In this document: piece by piece, positions 44,001-52,689 of the stretch
Layout of the letters: every line of letters starts with the position of its first letter
Position numbering within the stretch: the first letter of the stretch is position 1
Assembly (NCBI GenBank): GCA_029262005.1
Contig: JAJDAG010000088.1
Span: 1-64,000 of the forward strand
Reading direction: 5' to 3'
DNA from: Candidatus Zhuqueibacterota bacterium
GTDB taxonomy: Bacteria > Zhuqueibacterota > Zhuqueibacteria > Oceanimicrobiales > Oceanimicrobiaceae
Length of the DNA: 64,000 nucleotides
Notes under the pieces: generated by a model
The model's input: the letters and a program-made list of their open reading frames with translations, nothing else
What the model was told of the DNA's origin: nothing
Databases searched by the model: none
Position numbers and translations under genes: made by a program

Positions 44001-46736
44001 TTGAATTCGCTGGAAACGTATCAGAATAATTTCATTCACCAACTGTTTGAACAACAGGCCGAGCTTAATCCTGAAGCAGTAGCAATTACTTTTTCCGGAA
44101 AAGCGACTACCTATGCTGAGCTAAATGCTGAAAGCAACCGAGTGGCGTATGTTCTGCTTGAGGCAGGTGTGCAGGCCAATCAACCAGTGGCTTTGCTGCA
44201 GCACAGCGGTCCCCGGCAAATTGCTGCACTTATGGGCATACTAAAGGCGGGTGGTGTTTTTGTTTGTCTTGATCATAAATACCCGTCACAACGACTATTC
44301 TCCATTCTCGAGGAAATCTCGATTGACAATCCGTTGGTTCTGGTTACGGATTCAATCAGCCTGAGCGAGCATGAAGAGCTGCTGCCCCGGCTTGATAAGC
44401 CTGGCTGCAATCTTGTTCTTCCGGCCTCAGATGACCGCCTTGCGTCCACAAGAAAACTTGCTTGTGGACATTTTGGCATAGGGCCTGAAAACCAGAGCCA
44501 GAGTGAAAACCCGGCAATAAAATTAAGTCCGGTTGATCCAGCTTATATCGTTTACACTTCCGGGTCAACGGGTGTGCCTAAGGGCATCATGCAATCCCAC
44601 CAAAGTTTCAGCCAGTTCATTGCGTGGCAGAGTCGGCAGTTCAATATTGTCCTTAACCAAAAATTTGCGCAATGGGCATCCATTGGCTACGATGCATCTT
44701 ACTGTGAAATATTTGGCGCACTCTGTTTTGGCGCCACATTGGCCATGGCGGAGTCAGCGGTGCGCCATGACCCGGAGCAGTTAAAAAAGTGGGTCAAAAA
44801 TGAAAAGATCACAATTCTGCAAATGGTTCCGAGCTTTGGCAGGCAGTTTGTCCAAACACTGATTGAAGATGATTGCGAGCCTGGCCAACATCCATTGCCG
44901 GACCTGGAACTTTTGTTGCTTGCAGGCGAAAAGTTGCCTCCAACTTTGGCGCACACCTGGCTGAATGAATTTCCCGAACCCCCTGCGTTGGTGAATCTGT
45001 ACGGTCCTTCCGAGTCGGTCCTTGCCACATACTACCCGGTTGAAAAAGTCGATTTAAAACAGACCGGCATTCCAATTGGCACCGCCATTGATGGCCGTGA
45101 GATATTACTGCTCGATGAAAATCAACAGCCATGCCCGGTTGGGGTGGGCGGTGAAATTTATATTCGCAGTAAATTCCTGACGATGGGCTACTATCGTCAA
45201 ACCGGTGAAACACAAGCACGCTACATTCAGAATCCTTTGCACAATGATTTTCCTGATCCGGTTTACAGAACCGGTGATATGGGCAGGAAACGAAAGGATG
45301 GCAATATTGAATTTCTCGGCAGGAAAGATACCATGATTAAGCTTCGTGGCTTTCGTGTTGAGCTGTCTGAAATTGAAGCGGTGTTGATGAAACACTCCCA
45401 GGTGAAGGAGGCTGTTGTTTTAGCCAGAAATGACAGCGACTCCAGTACAAATTCAAAGGCAGGTTCAGAAACAAAGCTTGTAGCGTATGTCGTTACCAAA
45501 GAGGACGAAGCGCTGCGTATTGCAGAGCTCAGGCAATTTCTAAAAAAAAGGTTGCCCAATTTTATGGTTCCGGCTGTTTTTATCCGGTTGGCGTGTTTTC
45601 CGGTAAATGTAAATGGAAAAATAGACAGGCTTGCCCTGCCGGCGCCCGGGCAACAACTAACTGCCGGCGAAACTTATGTGGCGCCGCGCAACGATCTGGA
45701 ATTTGAACTTTGCAGAATCATGGAGGGAACACTCGGAGTGCAGACGGTGGGTGTAAAAGATGACTTTTTCGATCTCGGCGGCCATTCGTTGCTGGCAATC
45801 CGACTGCTTGCGGTAATTAACAAAAAGTTCGACGTTACTCTCCGGCCCGAAATAATTCTTAACTACCCGACAGTGGAGCAAATAGCCGCCATTTTTCTGG
45901 ACCAGGGCTGGAAGCCTTCGCACGCTGAGCTTGTTGCAATTCAACCTGAGGGCACTAAAACTCCGATTTTTTGTTTGCCGGGTATTCACGGTGGCGTGAT
46001 CTACTTGCGCGACCTCGCCTATCACCTGGGAACTGACCGGCCATTTTATGGTTTGCGCCCACAGGATTTACACGGCGCCCAGGCCCCGGTGTGCCGCATG
46101 GAAGAGATGGCAGAGTTATTAGTTGAAAATATCAGATCGGTTCAACCGGATGGTCCATATTTATTGGCCGGGCACAGCTTTGGCTGCACTTTGGCATTTG
46201 CCATTGCACAGAAATTAAACCAACAAGGGCAGAAGGTGAATCTGCTGGCCTTTTTCGATTATCTCGATAGTATAACGGAATTGTGGCCGGACGCGGAATC
46301 GAAGCCGGAAACCGTATGGTTTCTCAGAGCGTTAAAAGCCGTGCGTAACCAGGTTCTCATACAAGTGGTTAAGAGCAGGCTGTTTAAAGCTATTTGTACC
46401 GGAGCCCGCAGTAAGGGCCGGCCACTTCCGGCATTTATCCGTTTCCTCGCAGTTTTGACGGCGGTAAATTGGCAAGCTGAACAAGAATATCAGCCCGGGT
46501 CTTTCGATGGGCGGGTAACGCTATTTCAGATAGAGGATTCAACCTACCAATCACCCAACGGTTTGCCGCAATATGCAACCGGAGGTGTCGAGATTCATAC
46601 TGTTCAAGGCGATCACGATTCTCATTTACGCGTGCCTTATGTCAAAGATCTTGCCGACAAGCTCAATACTTGCATAAAAAAGGCAGAGGCGGTTTGTGCA
46701 AACGTTTCTGCGTCGGAATCTGTAGTGAATGATTGA
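44001..46736 (+). CDS. NRPS termination protein, A-T-TE without C domain
   Basis: This 911-residue protein starts straight into an adenylation domain (FIHQLFEQQAELNPEAVA), with no condensation domain. The A domain has YTSGSTGVPKG near 185 and GPSES in place of GPTET. Pocket residues by eye are D-A-C-Q-L-A-L-L-A; Asp235 is kept, so an amino acid is expected, but I cannot name it. The T domain has DLGGHS with Ser596. The type I thioesterase has Ser726 in GHSFG, which would release or cyclise the product. The TTG at 44001 is the first usable start; no ATG lies near. It overlaps the next gene by 8 bp. The lone C domain at 5711 is a candidate partner. The aryl-pyruvate dimerising A-T-TE enzymes share this layout, but known ones lack the Asp. 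Confidence 0.9.
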   Translation: MNSLETYQNNFIHQLFEQQAELNPEAVAITFSGKATTYAELNAESNRVAYVLLEAGVQANQPVALLQHSGPRQIAALMGILKAGGVFVCLDHKYPSQRLFSILEEISIDNPLVLVTDSISLSEHEELLPRLDKPGCNLVLPASDDRLASTRKLACGHFGIGPENQSQSENPAIKLSPVDPAYIVYTSGSTGVPKGIMQSHQSFSQFIAWQSRQFNIVLNQKFAQWASIGYDASYCEIFGALCFGATLAMAESAVRHDPEQLKKWVKNEKITILQMVPSFGRQFVQTLIEDDCEPGQHPLPDLELLLLAGEKLPPTLAHTWLNEFPEPPALVNLYGPSESVLATYYPVEKVDLKQTGIPIGTAIDGREILLLDENQQPCPVGVGGEIYIRSKFLTMGYYRQTGETQARYIQNPLHNDFPDPVYRTGDMGRKRKDGNIEFLGRKDTMIKLRGFRVELSEIEAVLMKHSQVKEAVVLARNDSDSSTNSKAGSETKLVAYVVTKEDEALRIAELRQFLKKRLPNFMVPAVFIRLACFPVNVNGKIDRLALPAPGQQLTAGETYVAPRNDLEFELCRIMEGTLGVQTVGVKDDFFDLGGHSLLAIRLLAVINKKFDVTLRPEIILNYPTVEQIAAIFLDQGWKPSHAELVAIQPEGTKTPIFCLPGIHGGVIYLRDLAYHLGTDRPFYGLRPQDLHGAQAPVCRMEEMAELLVENIRSVQPDGPYLLAGHSFGCTLAFAIAQKLNQQGQKVNLLAFFDYLDSITELWPDAESKPETVWFLRALKAVRNQVLIQVVKSRLFKAICTGARSKGRPLPAFIRFLAVLTAVNWQAEQEYQPGSFDGRVTLFQIEDSTYQSPNGLPQYATGGVEIHTVQGDHDSHLRVPYVKDLADKLNTCIKKAEAVCANVSASESVVND

Positions 46737-47490
46737 TGATTTTGTACCACCCCCTGAAAAGCCTGTTCTCTCCGCTGACCAGGTCCATATATGGCGGGCG
46801 TTTCTCCAACAACCTCTGGCAATTGTCGAGTATTGCGGGCAGTGGCTGGCTGAAGACGAGCGTGGGCGCGCTGCCAGATTCCATTTTGACAAAGACCGCA
46901 ACCACTTTGTGATTGCTCGTGGAGTTTTAAGAGAAATATTGAGCCAATATTTGCATGTTGGTCCGGATGTTGTGAAATTTATTTACAACGATCAAGGAAA
47001 GCCGCATTTAGCCAACGAAGTGGGGCAGGAGGGAATTCAATTCAACTTATCGCACTCAGGTGATTACGCTTTGTGTGCGGTTACGTTGTGCCCTGCAGTG
47101 GGTATCGACATCGAATTAATTCGACCGGAATTTGGTGGCGCGGAGATAGCAAATAAATTCTTTTCAACGTCAGAGATTTCGGACTTACAAACGCTTGCAC
47201 CTGAGGAACAATCAAACGCTTTTTTTGCTTGCTGGACGCGGAAGGAGGCTTTCATTAAGGGAGATGGAAAAGGTCTCTCCATTCCGCTTGACCAATTTGA
47301 TGTGACATTGAAGCCGGGACAGCCGGCCAGGCTTTTGCGCACGCAATGGGATAACACAGTTGCCGCCCGCTGGTCACTTAAGCAGTTAAACGTACATCCC
47401 GATTATGCCGCAACTCTGGCGGTTGAAGGTACTAATATCAAGATTGAAAAATGGAAGTGGGAATTCTCTCTAACACCTAACTCAAAATAA
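46729..47490 (+). CDS. Sfp-type 4'-phosphopantetheinyl transferase
   Basis: This 253-residue enzyme moves phosphopantetheine from CoA to carrier-domain Ser residues, activating the NRPS and PKS proteins of this cluster. Family motifs are FNLSHS at 105-110, VGIDIE at 124-129 (Mg-binding Asp and Glu) and WTRKEAFIKGDGKGL at 169-183. The length is that of Sfp/EntD-type enzymes. The ATG lies 8 bp inside the end of the A-T-TE gene, so translation is coupled. Confidence 0.95.
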   Translation: MIDDFVPPPEKPVLSADQVHIWRAFLQQPLAIVEYCGQWLAEDERGRAARFHFDKDRNHFVIARGVLREILSQYLHVGPDVVKFIYNDQGKPHLANEVGQEGIQFNLSHSGDYALCAVTLCPAVGIDIELIRPEFGGAEIANKFFSTSEISDLQTLAPEEQSNAFFACWTRKEAFIKGDGKGLSIPLDQFDVTLKPGQPARLLRTQWDNTVAARWSLKQLNVHPDYAATLAVEGTNIKIEKWKWEFSLTPNSK

Positions 47491-47492
47491 AC

Positions 47493-48893
47493 ATGAACAA
47501 AGCTCCGAACGTCATTCTTATTTCAATTGATACCCTGCGTGCAGACCATCTTTCTTGTTATGGTTATAACAGAGAGTCCACGCCCAATATTGACAGGCTG
47601 GCTTCTGCCGGGCTGCGGTTTTCCAATGCTATTTCAACAGCGGTTTGGACGCCGCCGGCCCACGCTTCGATGTTGACCGGGGTTAACCCCACGCAACACG
47701 GTGTCTTGCATCAGAACAAACTGCGCCCAAATATTCAAACCATCGGTGAGCATCTGCAAAAGCAAGGTTATCAAACTGCCGGGTTTGTTAATAATAGCCA
47801 GGTAGGAGAACTTGTGGGCCTGGACCGCGGGCATACGGACTTTTTTGAGGTCTGGAAAGGGTATTCCAAACATCAGGTTTATCAAAAAGCAAAACTCAAA
47901 ATTAAAACTGCTTCCGGGTATGCTGATCATGGGGCTGCCGCAACGAATAAACTGGTTTATAAATGGTTAAACAGGCAGTGGCAGACTGACAATCCTTTTT
48001 ATCTTTTTATTCATTATATCGACGCCCATAACCCGCTACGGGCACCGCGCCCGTTTCGTTTTAAATACTTGAGCGCTGAACTCCGCAAGCGAGTCGATAT
48101 GAATAAAATTTGGCGGGTCGCAGAGAATCCCCTGATTTGCCTTACCGATGATCTCGAGCTAAGTCAGAGCGAAATTGAGGCGCTGACATGTTTGTATGAC
48201 GAAGAAATTGCCTATGTTGATTGCAAAATCGGCCAACTCACCTCCTGGTTGGCGCGCCAAGGAATTCTCAATAATACATTGCTGATAATCACAGCAGATC
48301 ACGGGGAACATCTGGGGGAGCGGCAGATGTATTCACATGTTGCCAGCCTGTATCAGCCCATTGTACACATTCCACTGATTATTCATTTTCCGCCGGGCGG
48401 GAATAATGGGGAAGTTCGTGACTTTCCTGTTCAGCACATTGATATACTCCCAACGATTTTAGATGCCTGCAAACTCAAAAAAAATGCAGACAATACGACG
48501 CCGGGCCAAAGCTTGCTATCCGCCGATAGCGAAACGACAGCCTCAAGATACTTGTTCGCCGAGTGGGAGGGAAGGGTGCCCTATTTTGTACGTGATCGGC
48601 TTGCCAAGCGCAACAACGATCGGGCAATTGAGCAAATGACCAACAAAAAATGGCTGTGCCGCAATGGCGACCACAAGCTGATAATGGATGCCTCCGGAGG
48701 CTCTGAGCTTTACGATTTGAAAAACGACCCGACTGAGACGCATGAAATTGGTGACCGGGAGCCTGAAACACTTGCCCGCATGACGAAAGCACTCTCAGAC
48801 TACCGCAACAACGCCACTGACGAATCATCGGAGTCCTATGATTATTCAGAGGGGGCGGTGAAGGAACACCTAAAAGCGTTGGGATATCTATAA
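47493..48893 (+). CDS. Sulfatase/alkaline-phosphatase-fold protein with Thr nucleophile
   Basis: This is a complete 466-residue homologue of the truncated protein at the window start. It opens PNVILISIDTLRADHLSCYGY with the first metal-binding Asp. The nucleophile loop is VWTPPAHASML with Thr53, where sulfatases have Cys or Ser, and His57 where they have Arg. The second metal motif is ITADHGEHLGE. It has no signal peptide, so it probably acts in the cytoplasm, which is unusual for a sulfatase. It begins 2 bp after the phosphopantetheinyl transferase gene and therefore belongs to the same transcript. A phosphatase, phosphodiesterase or group-transfer role is more likely than desulfation. Confidence 0.87.
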   Translation: MNKAPNVILISIDTLRADHLSCYGYNRESTPNIDRLASAGLRFSNAISTAVWTPPAHASMLTGVNPTQHGVLHQNKLRPNIQTIGEHLQKQGYQTAGFVNNSQVGELVGLDRGHTDFFEVWKGYSKHQVYQKAKLKIKTASGYADHGAAATNKLVYKWLNRQWQTDNPFYLFIHYIDAHNPLRAPRPFRFKYLSAELRKRVDMNKIWRVAENPLICLTDDLELSQSEIEALTCLYDEEIAYVDCKIGQLTSWLARQGILNNTLLIITADHGEHLGERQMYSHVASLYQPIVHIPLIIHFPPGGNNGEVRDFPVQHIDILPTILDACKLKKNADNTTPGQSLLSADSETTASRYLFAEWEGRVPYFVRDRLAKRNNDRAIEQMTNKKWLCRNGDHKLIMDASGGSELYDLKNDPTETHEIGDREPETLARMTKALSDYRNNATDESSESYDYSEGAVKEHLKALGYL

Positions 48894-49137
48894 ATTGCAT
48901 TTGCTCTGAATTAAGAAAAAAAGAGTTGTAAATAAATTGCTAAAATCTTTATCCCGGCACACTACCCGGTAGGCGCAACGCAAAAATTACTACCCTGAAC
49001 AATTCACAGCACCTTTGTCATTCTGGAGGAATTCTGTTAATTTACAACGGCTTACAAAGCTGACAAGGCTCCTCCTGAGTGAGAATCCGGTGCATGACGT
49101 TTGACCTTAAATTGTGAATTTATAAATTAATCAGGCT
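48894..49137 (+). other. Intergenic boundary, no feature seen
   Basis: This 244 bp gap separates the biosynthetic cluster from an AT-rich DinB-like gene. It has GGAGGA and TCCTCC segments about 50 bases apart, too short to call a structure. I see no RNA gene, insertion sequence end or clear terminator. Confidence 0.25.
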
Positions 49138-49692
49138 ATGAAAAAAGAAATCGATATAGAAAAATTAAAATATCCGATTGGAGAATTTGAAAAGCCTGAA
49201 GTGATTCCATCAGCTCAAATCAAAGATTGGATAACTGAAATAGAATTATATCCATCGCGGGTTAGCGAATTAATTAAAGATTTCACAGAAGTTGAACTTA
49301 ATTGGCAATATAGACCAAATGGCTGGACGATTCAGCAAGTTGTACATCATTGTGCGGATAGCCACATGAATAGTTTCATAAGATTTAAACTTAGCCTGAC
49401 GGAAGACACACCAACAATAAAGCCATACTTTGAAGACAAATGGGCTGAGTTACCTGATACAACCGAAACTCATATTTCTGAGTCAATAAAAATTTTAGAA
49501 GGATTACATTCAAGGTGGACTAAATTATTAAAGTCCTTGAATTCTACCGATTTGAAAAAAGAATTTATTCATCCTGAACATGGTAGACGGTTTTCAGTTG
49601 AAGAAAATATTGGGATTTATGCCTGGCATTCGAATCATCACTTAGCCCATATAAAACAAGCTTTAAAGAACAACGGAAAATTCAACAAATGA
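49138..49692 (+). CDS. DinB/YfiT-like putative metal-dependent hydrolase
   Basis: This 184-residue protein matches the YfiT-like branch of the DinB four-helix fold. The start, with its YPIGEFEKP segment, is typical of that branch. The presumed metal-binding His residues lie in VVHHCADSH near 65-73 and HSNHHLAHI near 158-166. Relatives include thiol-dependent transferases; the reaction here is unknown. The gene is markedly richer in A and T than both neighbours and uses AAA, GAA and ATT codons heavily, which suggests recent acquisition. It is probably not part of the NRPS or polysaccharide pathways. Confidence 0.85.
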   Translation: MKKEIDIEKLKYPIGEFEKPEVIPSAQIKDWITEIELYPSRVSELIKDFTEVELNWQYRPNGWTIQQVVHHCADSHMNSFIRFKLSLTEDTPTIKPYFEDKWAELPDTTETHISESIKILEGLHSRWTKLLKSLNSTDLKKEFIHPEHGRRFSVEENIGIYAWHSNHHLAHIKQALKNNGKFNK

Positions 49693-49792
49693 AATCGCAG
49701 GCTCTTTTCATAACAGCTTCTTTCTTGGCCCCTTTTTTGCTTCAATTTGTCCACAATGGCAAAACTTATTTAAAAAGTAGTTTTTTTCTATC

Positions 49793-51157
49793 ATGGAATT
49801 AGGGATTGGCCTAACAGCAATAGTCCCACCTATTGTCTATTTTGGCGGCATCATCATCATTCTGCTCACCTTATTTTATCGGGTTGAGCTGGGCATTTAT
49901 TTTCTTGTACCCATTTTAACACAACAGAGCTTATTGGAGCACATGAAAGGCTACCCAATGGGCGAAGACTTCATCGATTTGCTTTTCATGGTGCTGCTCG
50001 TGAAGTGGTTTTTAGATAGGGATAAAGATGCAGAAAAATCGGTTTGGAGGAAGAAGCTGGGTGTTATTATTCCACTGATTTTTCTGTGGACTTTTGTTTC
50101 ATTATGGATAGGCGCCCAAGTGCTACAAACAGGCTCGCCACTTAGTTTAGGCGATCCGCGGTTTGTGCATTGGAAAAATTTTATCATGTTGCCTATTTTG
50201 TATCTAATCATTGTAAACAATGTCAAGGATGAAAAGCAAATAAAGATCATCCTTCTTCTCATGACCGTATCCATGCTGTACATGGATCGCAGCTTTTATA
50301 ATAATTTTGCAGAGAAAGACAGATCAAGTTTTCATTACGATCTTCGTGTCGGCTCAACATTCAGTTATTTAGGCCCAAATGAAATTGCGGTTTTTTATGC
50401 TCAAAATACTATCCTGCTTTTATGTCTCTGGGCTTATGAGGAAAATAAGAAGCTGCGCTGGTTATTAGGTGTAACCACAGTTTTTAACTACTATTGTTTA
50501 ATGTTTCAGTATTCGCGTGGTGGCTATCTTGCAGCTATTGTAAGTTGGATTTTTTACGGGCTTATAAAAGATAGAAAAATCCTTGTCGCGCTGGCTGTGC
50601 TCGGGATTTTTTGGCAGAACTTCCTACCCCAGTCTGTTCAGCAGAGAATTAACATGTCTCAAACTGAATCCGGCACGGACTCATCGATCACCGAGCGTTA
50701 CGACATGTGGGATCAGGCGGAGGTCCTTATAAAAAGCAGTCCGATTTTTGGCCTTGGCTACAATATTACACCATTCATGGGCATTGAGGCTGGGGGTAAA
50801 CATCGCAATAGCCTGCATAATGGCTACATGCAGCTACTGCTGGAGCAGGGTGCCATCGGTCTTTTGATCTTCGTTGCATTTTTTATTACCGGGTTCCGCC
50901 TTGGTTGGCGGCTGTACAAAAATGCACAGAATGATTTCCTGAAAGGGTTGGGGCTTGGTTATGCCGGTTGTGTGCTGGCTGTACTTTCAGGAAACATTGC
51001 CGGCAGTTACTGGTTTTACCTCAATGTCTCAGGCTTCTACTGGGTAAATTTAGGCTTGGTTGTTCGTAGTCTTGAGTTGACAGACGAGGCTGTTGCGGCA
51101 GAGGCTGAAAAAAAGAAAGTAGATGTACAACCTTCCCTGGCTATGGCAACATCCTGA
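49793..51157 (+). CDS. O-antigen ligase/polymerase-like membrane protein (exosortase-associated type)
   Basis: This 454-residue polytopic membrane protein is of the Wzy/O-antigen ligase family. A central FQYSRGGYLAAIVSW segment and a large periplasmic loop (about 285-345) precede HNGYMQLLLEQGAIGLLIF. An SRGG segment and an HN-Y-LLLEQG-IG segment are typical of the O-glycosylation ligases found in exosortase-A polysaccharide loci. It would polymerise lipid-linked oligosaccharide or ligate it to an acceptor on the outer face of the inner membrane. No strong Shine-Dalgarno is visible before the ATG. It heads the exopolysaccharide block. Confidence 0.8.
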   Translation: MELGIGLTAIVPPIVYFGGIIIILLTLFYRVELGIYFLVPILTQQSLLEHMKGYPMGEDFIDLLFMVLLVKWFLDRDKDAEKSVWRKKLGVIIPLIFLWTFVSLWIGAQVLQTGSPLSLGDPRFVHWKNFIMLPILYLIIVNNVKDEKQIKIILLLMTVSMLYMDRSFYNNFAEKDRSSFHYDLRVGSTFSYLGPNEIAVFYAQNTILLLCLWAYEENKKLRWLLGVTTVFNYYCLMFQYSRGGYLAAIVSWIFYGLIKDRKILVALAVLGIFWQNFLPQSVQQRINMSQTESGTDSSITERYDMWDQAEVLIKSSPIFGLGYNITPFMGIEAGGKHRNSLHNGYMQLLLEQGAIGLLIFVAFFITGFRLGWRLYKNAQNDFLKGLGLGYAGCVLAVLSGNIAGSYWFYLNVSGFYWVNLGLVVRSLELTDEAVAAEAEKKKVDVQPSLAMATS

Positions 51158-51309
51158 CCCGTCTTACAAATTGGTATTACGCAGTTGAATTTTGAGGCGT
51201 CTTTCCTAAACCTATTCAGGAAATAAAAACACCGCATAGTCCTATTGCTCAGACGGCACGATTTATGCCTTGCAGGTTTCAGGTATCTAAGAAAAGGAAA
51301 TTTGTTTGT

Positions 51310-52560
51310 ATGTTTTCTAAAGTTAGAATTTTTTTATTTTTTCTTCTGGTTTTACAATTGCCTGTAACAGCTTCTGCGGAGCGTATTTTTTATGTTGCGC
51401 CAAGCGGAGCAAACAGCAATCCGGGCACGCTTAATTCACCCTGGCAGTCGCTGCTTTTCGCAGTACGCAAAGCACGCGCCGGCGATACGATTATTGTGCG
51501 CGGCGGCGTTTACAGGATGCATGAAGTTTTTATTGATCGGAAAAGGGGACAAGGCGGACGACTTGGCCACTATCTCACCATAAAAGCGTATCCTGGCGAA
51601 AAGCCGGTCCTCAGACCTGGAAGTCGGCGGTTAATTATTAATGCGGATTATGTTCGAGTTGAAGGGCTGCACTTCATTATGCCGTGGCGTTGTGATGCCT
51701 TTGGCCGAGGACTGCAAATAGTAAATAATACATTTACCGGGCCGCAACCGAAGTATGGCGCTATCGAAATTGGTGGGTGGGATGTTTTGGTTGAAGGCAA
51801 CGTCATTCGATTTTCCGATGCTGGCGGTAATACGCGGGATCATGGCATATATGTTCACCGGGGCCAAGGCATAACAATTAGGAAAAACCGGGTAATTGGT
51901 TCGAAGGGCTACGGCATTCATGTGTTTGATGAGCACAAAAGCGCAAAGCCGGCGCACTGGGCTGCACATCCGTTTGCGATAAAGAATATTGTTATCGAAG
52001 AAAACTATATTGCCCGGTCGCAAACACGCACCGGAATAATAATTGCGAAGGGGCGGGGTGGGCATTTCATTCGTCTGCAAAATATAACAGTACGCAACAA
52101 TGTACTTTGCAACAACGCTGAATTTGGTTTGTACATTCGGGAAGGGAAGAACATCGATGTTTATAATAATACATTTTATGCCAATAAAATGGCATCAGTA
52201 TTTATACGTGATCCCTCTGCCGCAGGTGTTAACCCTGCACAAAACCTGAAGATTATGAATAACATATTTGTTTCTCAGAGTCATGTCGTCAATAAATCGC
52301 CTGGGAGGGATATTTTACTGCACAATAATCTTTACAACCGTGCACCCAGGCTGGAAGGAATAGTGGATGACAGACCCGTTGTTGGTCGCCCGAAATTCGT
52401 CGATGTTGGTGCGCTTGACTTTAAGTTGCTACACGATTCTCCGTGCATCGATGCCGGAGTGAATATTGGGTTGCCATATCATGGAACAGCACCTGATATT
52501 GGTGCATTCGAGTTTAAGGGAAAGATTTCCACCCAACACGAGTTGGGAAATAAGAGTTGA
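51310..52560 (+). CDS. Secreted right-handed beta-helix protein, no sorting domain
   Basis: This is a secreted protein of about 416 residues. A signal peptide (about residues 1-23, ending VTASA) is followed by FYVAPSGANSNPGT and GDTIIVRGGVYR, the usual entry to parallel beta-helix proteins of the pectate-lyase/chondroitinase-B type. Repeated NNxF and NNxxxxN rungs follow. It may bind, cleave or epimerise an acidic polysaccharide. It is a close paralogue of the next gene but ends soon after DIGAFEF and lacks the FlgD-like tail. The ATG at 51310 is preferred to 51265 because the signal peptide then begins correctly and AAGGAAA lies about 10 bp upstream. Confidence 0.8.
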   Translation: MFSKVRIFLFFLLVLQLPVTASAERIFYVAPSGANSNPGTLNSPWQSLLFAVRKARAGDTIIVRGGVYRMHEVFIDRKRGQGGRLGHYLTIKAYPGEKPVLRPGSRRLIINADYVRVEGLHFIMPWRCDAFGRGLQIVNNTFTGPQPKYGAIEIGGWDVLVEGNVIRFSDAGGNTRDHGIYVHRGQGITIRKNRVIGSKGYGIHVFDEHKSAKPAHWAAHPFAIKNIVIEENYIARSQTRTGIIIAKGRGGHFIRLQNITVRNNVLCNNAEFGLYIREGKNIDVYNNTFYANKMASVFIRDPSAAGVNPAQNLKIMNNIFVSQSHVVNKSPGRDILLHNNLYNRAPRLEGIVDDRPVVGRPKFVDVGALDFKLLHDSPCIDAGVNIGLPYHGTAPDIGAFEFKGKISTQHELGNKS

Positions 52561-52689
52561 AACAAAGAAATGTTTCGTGAAAATGGAATAACAACAATTG
52601 GGCAGCATGTTTTTACTACCATGGTTGCAGGAGCAGAGTTGGCCCGGTAAATGCTGAGATTTTATAATTTTGTCAACAAGGTGAAACAG

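Noticed and set aside
44001-46736. A-T-TE protein as an atromentin/ralfuranone-type aryl-pyruvate dimerising enzyme
   Set aside because: The domain layout fits, and 2-oxo-acid enzymes are nearby, but the pocket keeps the Asp that binds an alpha-amino group, whereas known oxo-acid-activating members lack it.
47493-48893. Plain arylsulfatase annotation
   Set aside because: The formylglycine Cys/Ser and the motif Arg are both replaced (Thr53, His57) and there is no signal peptide.
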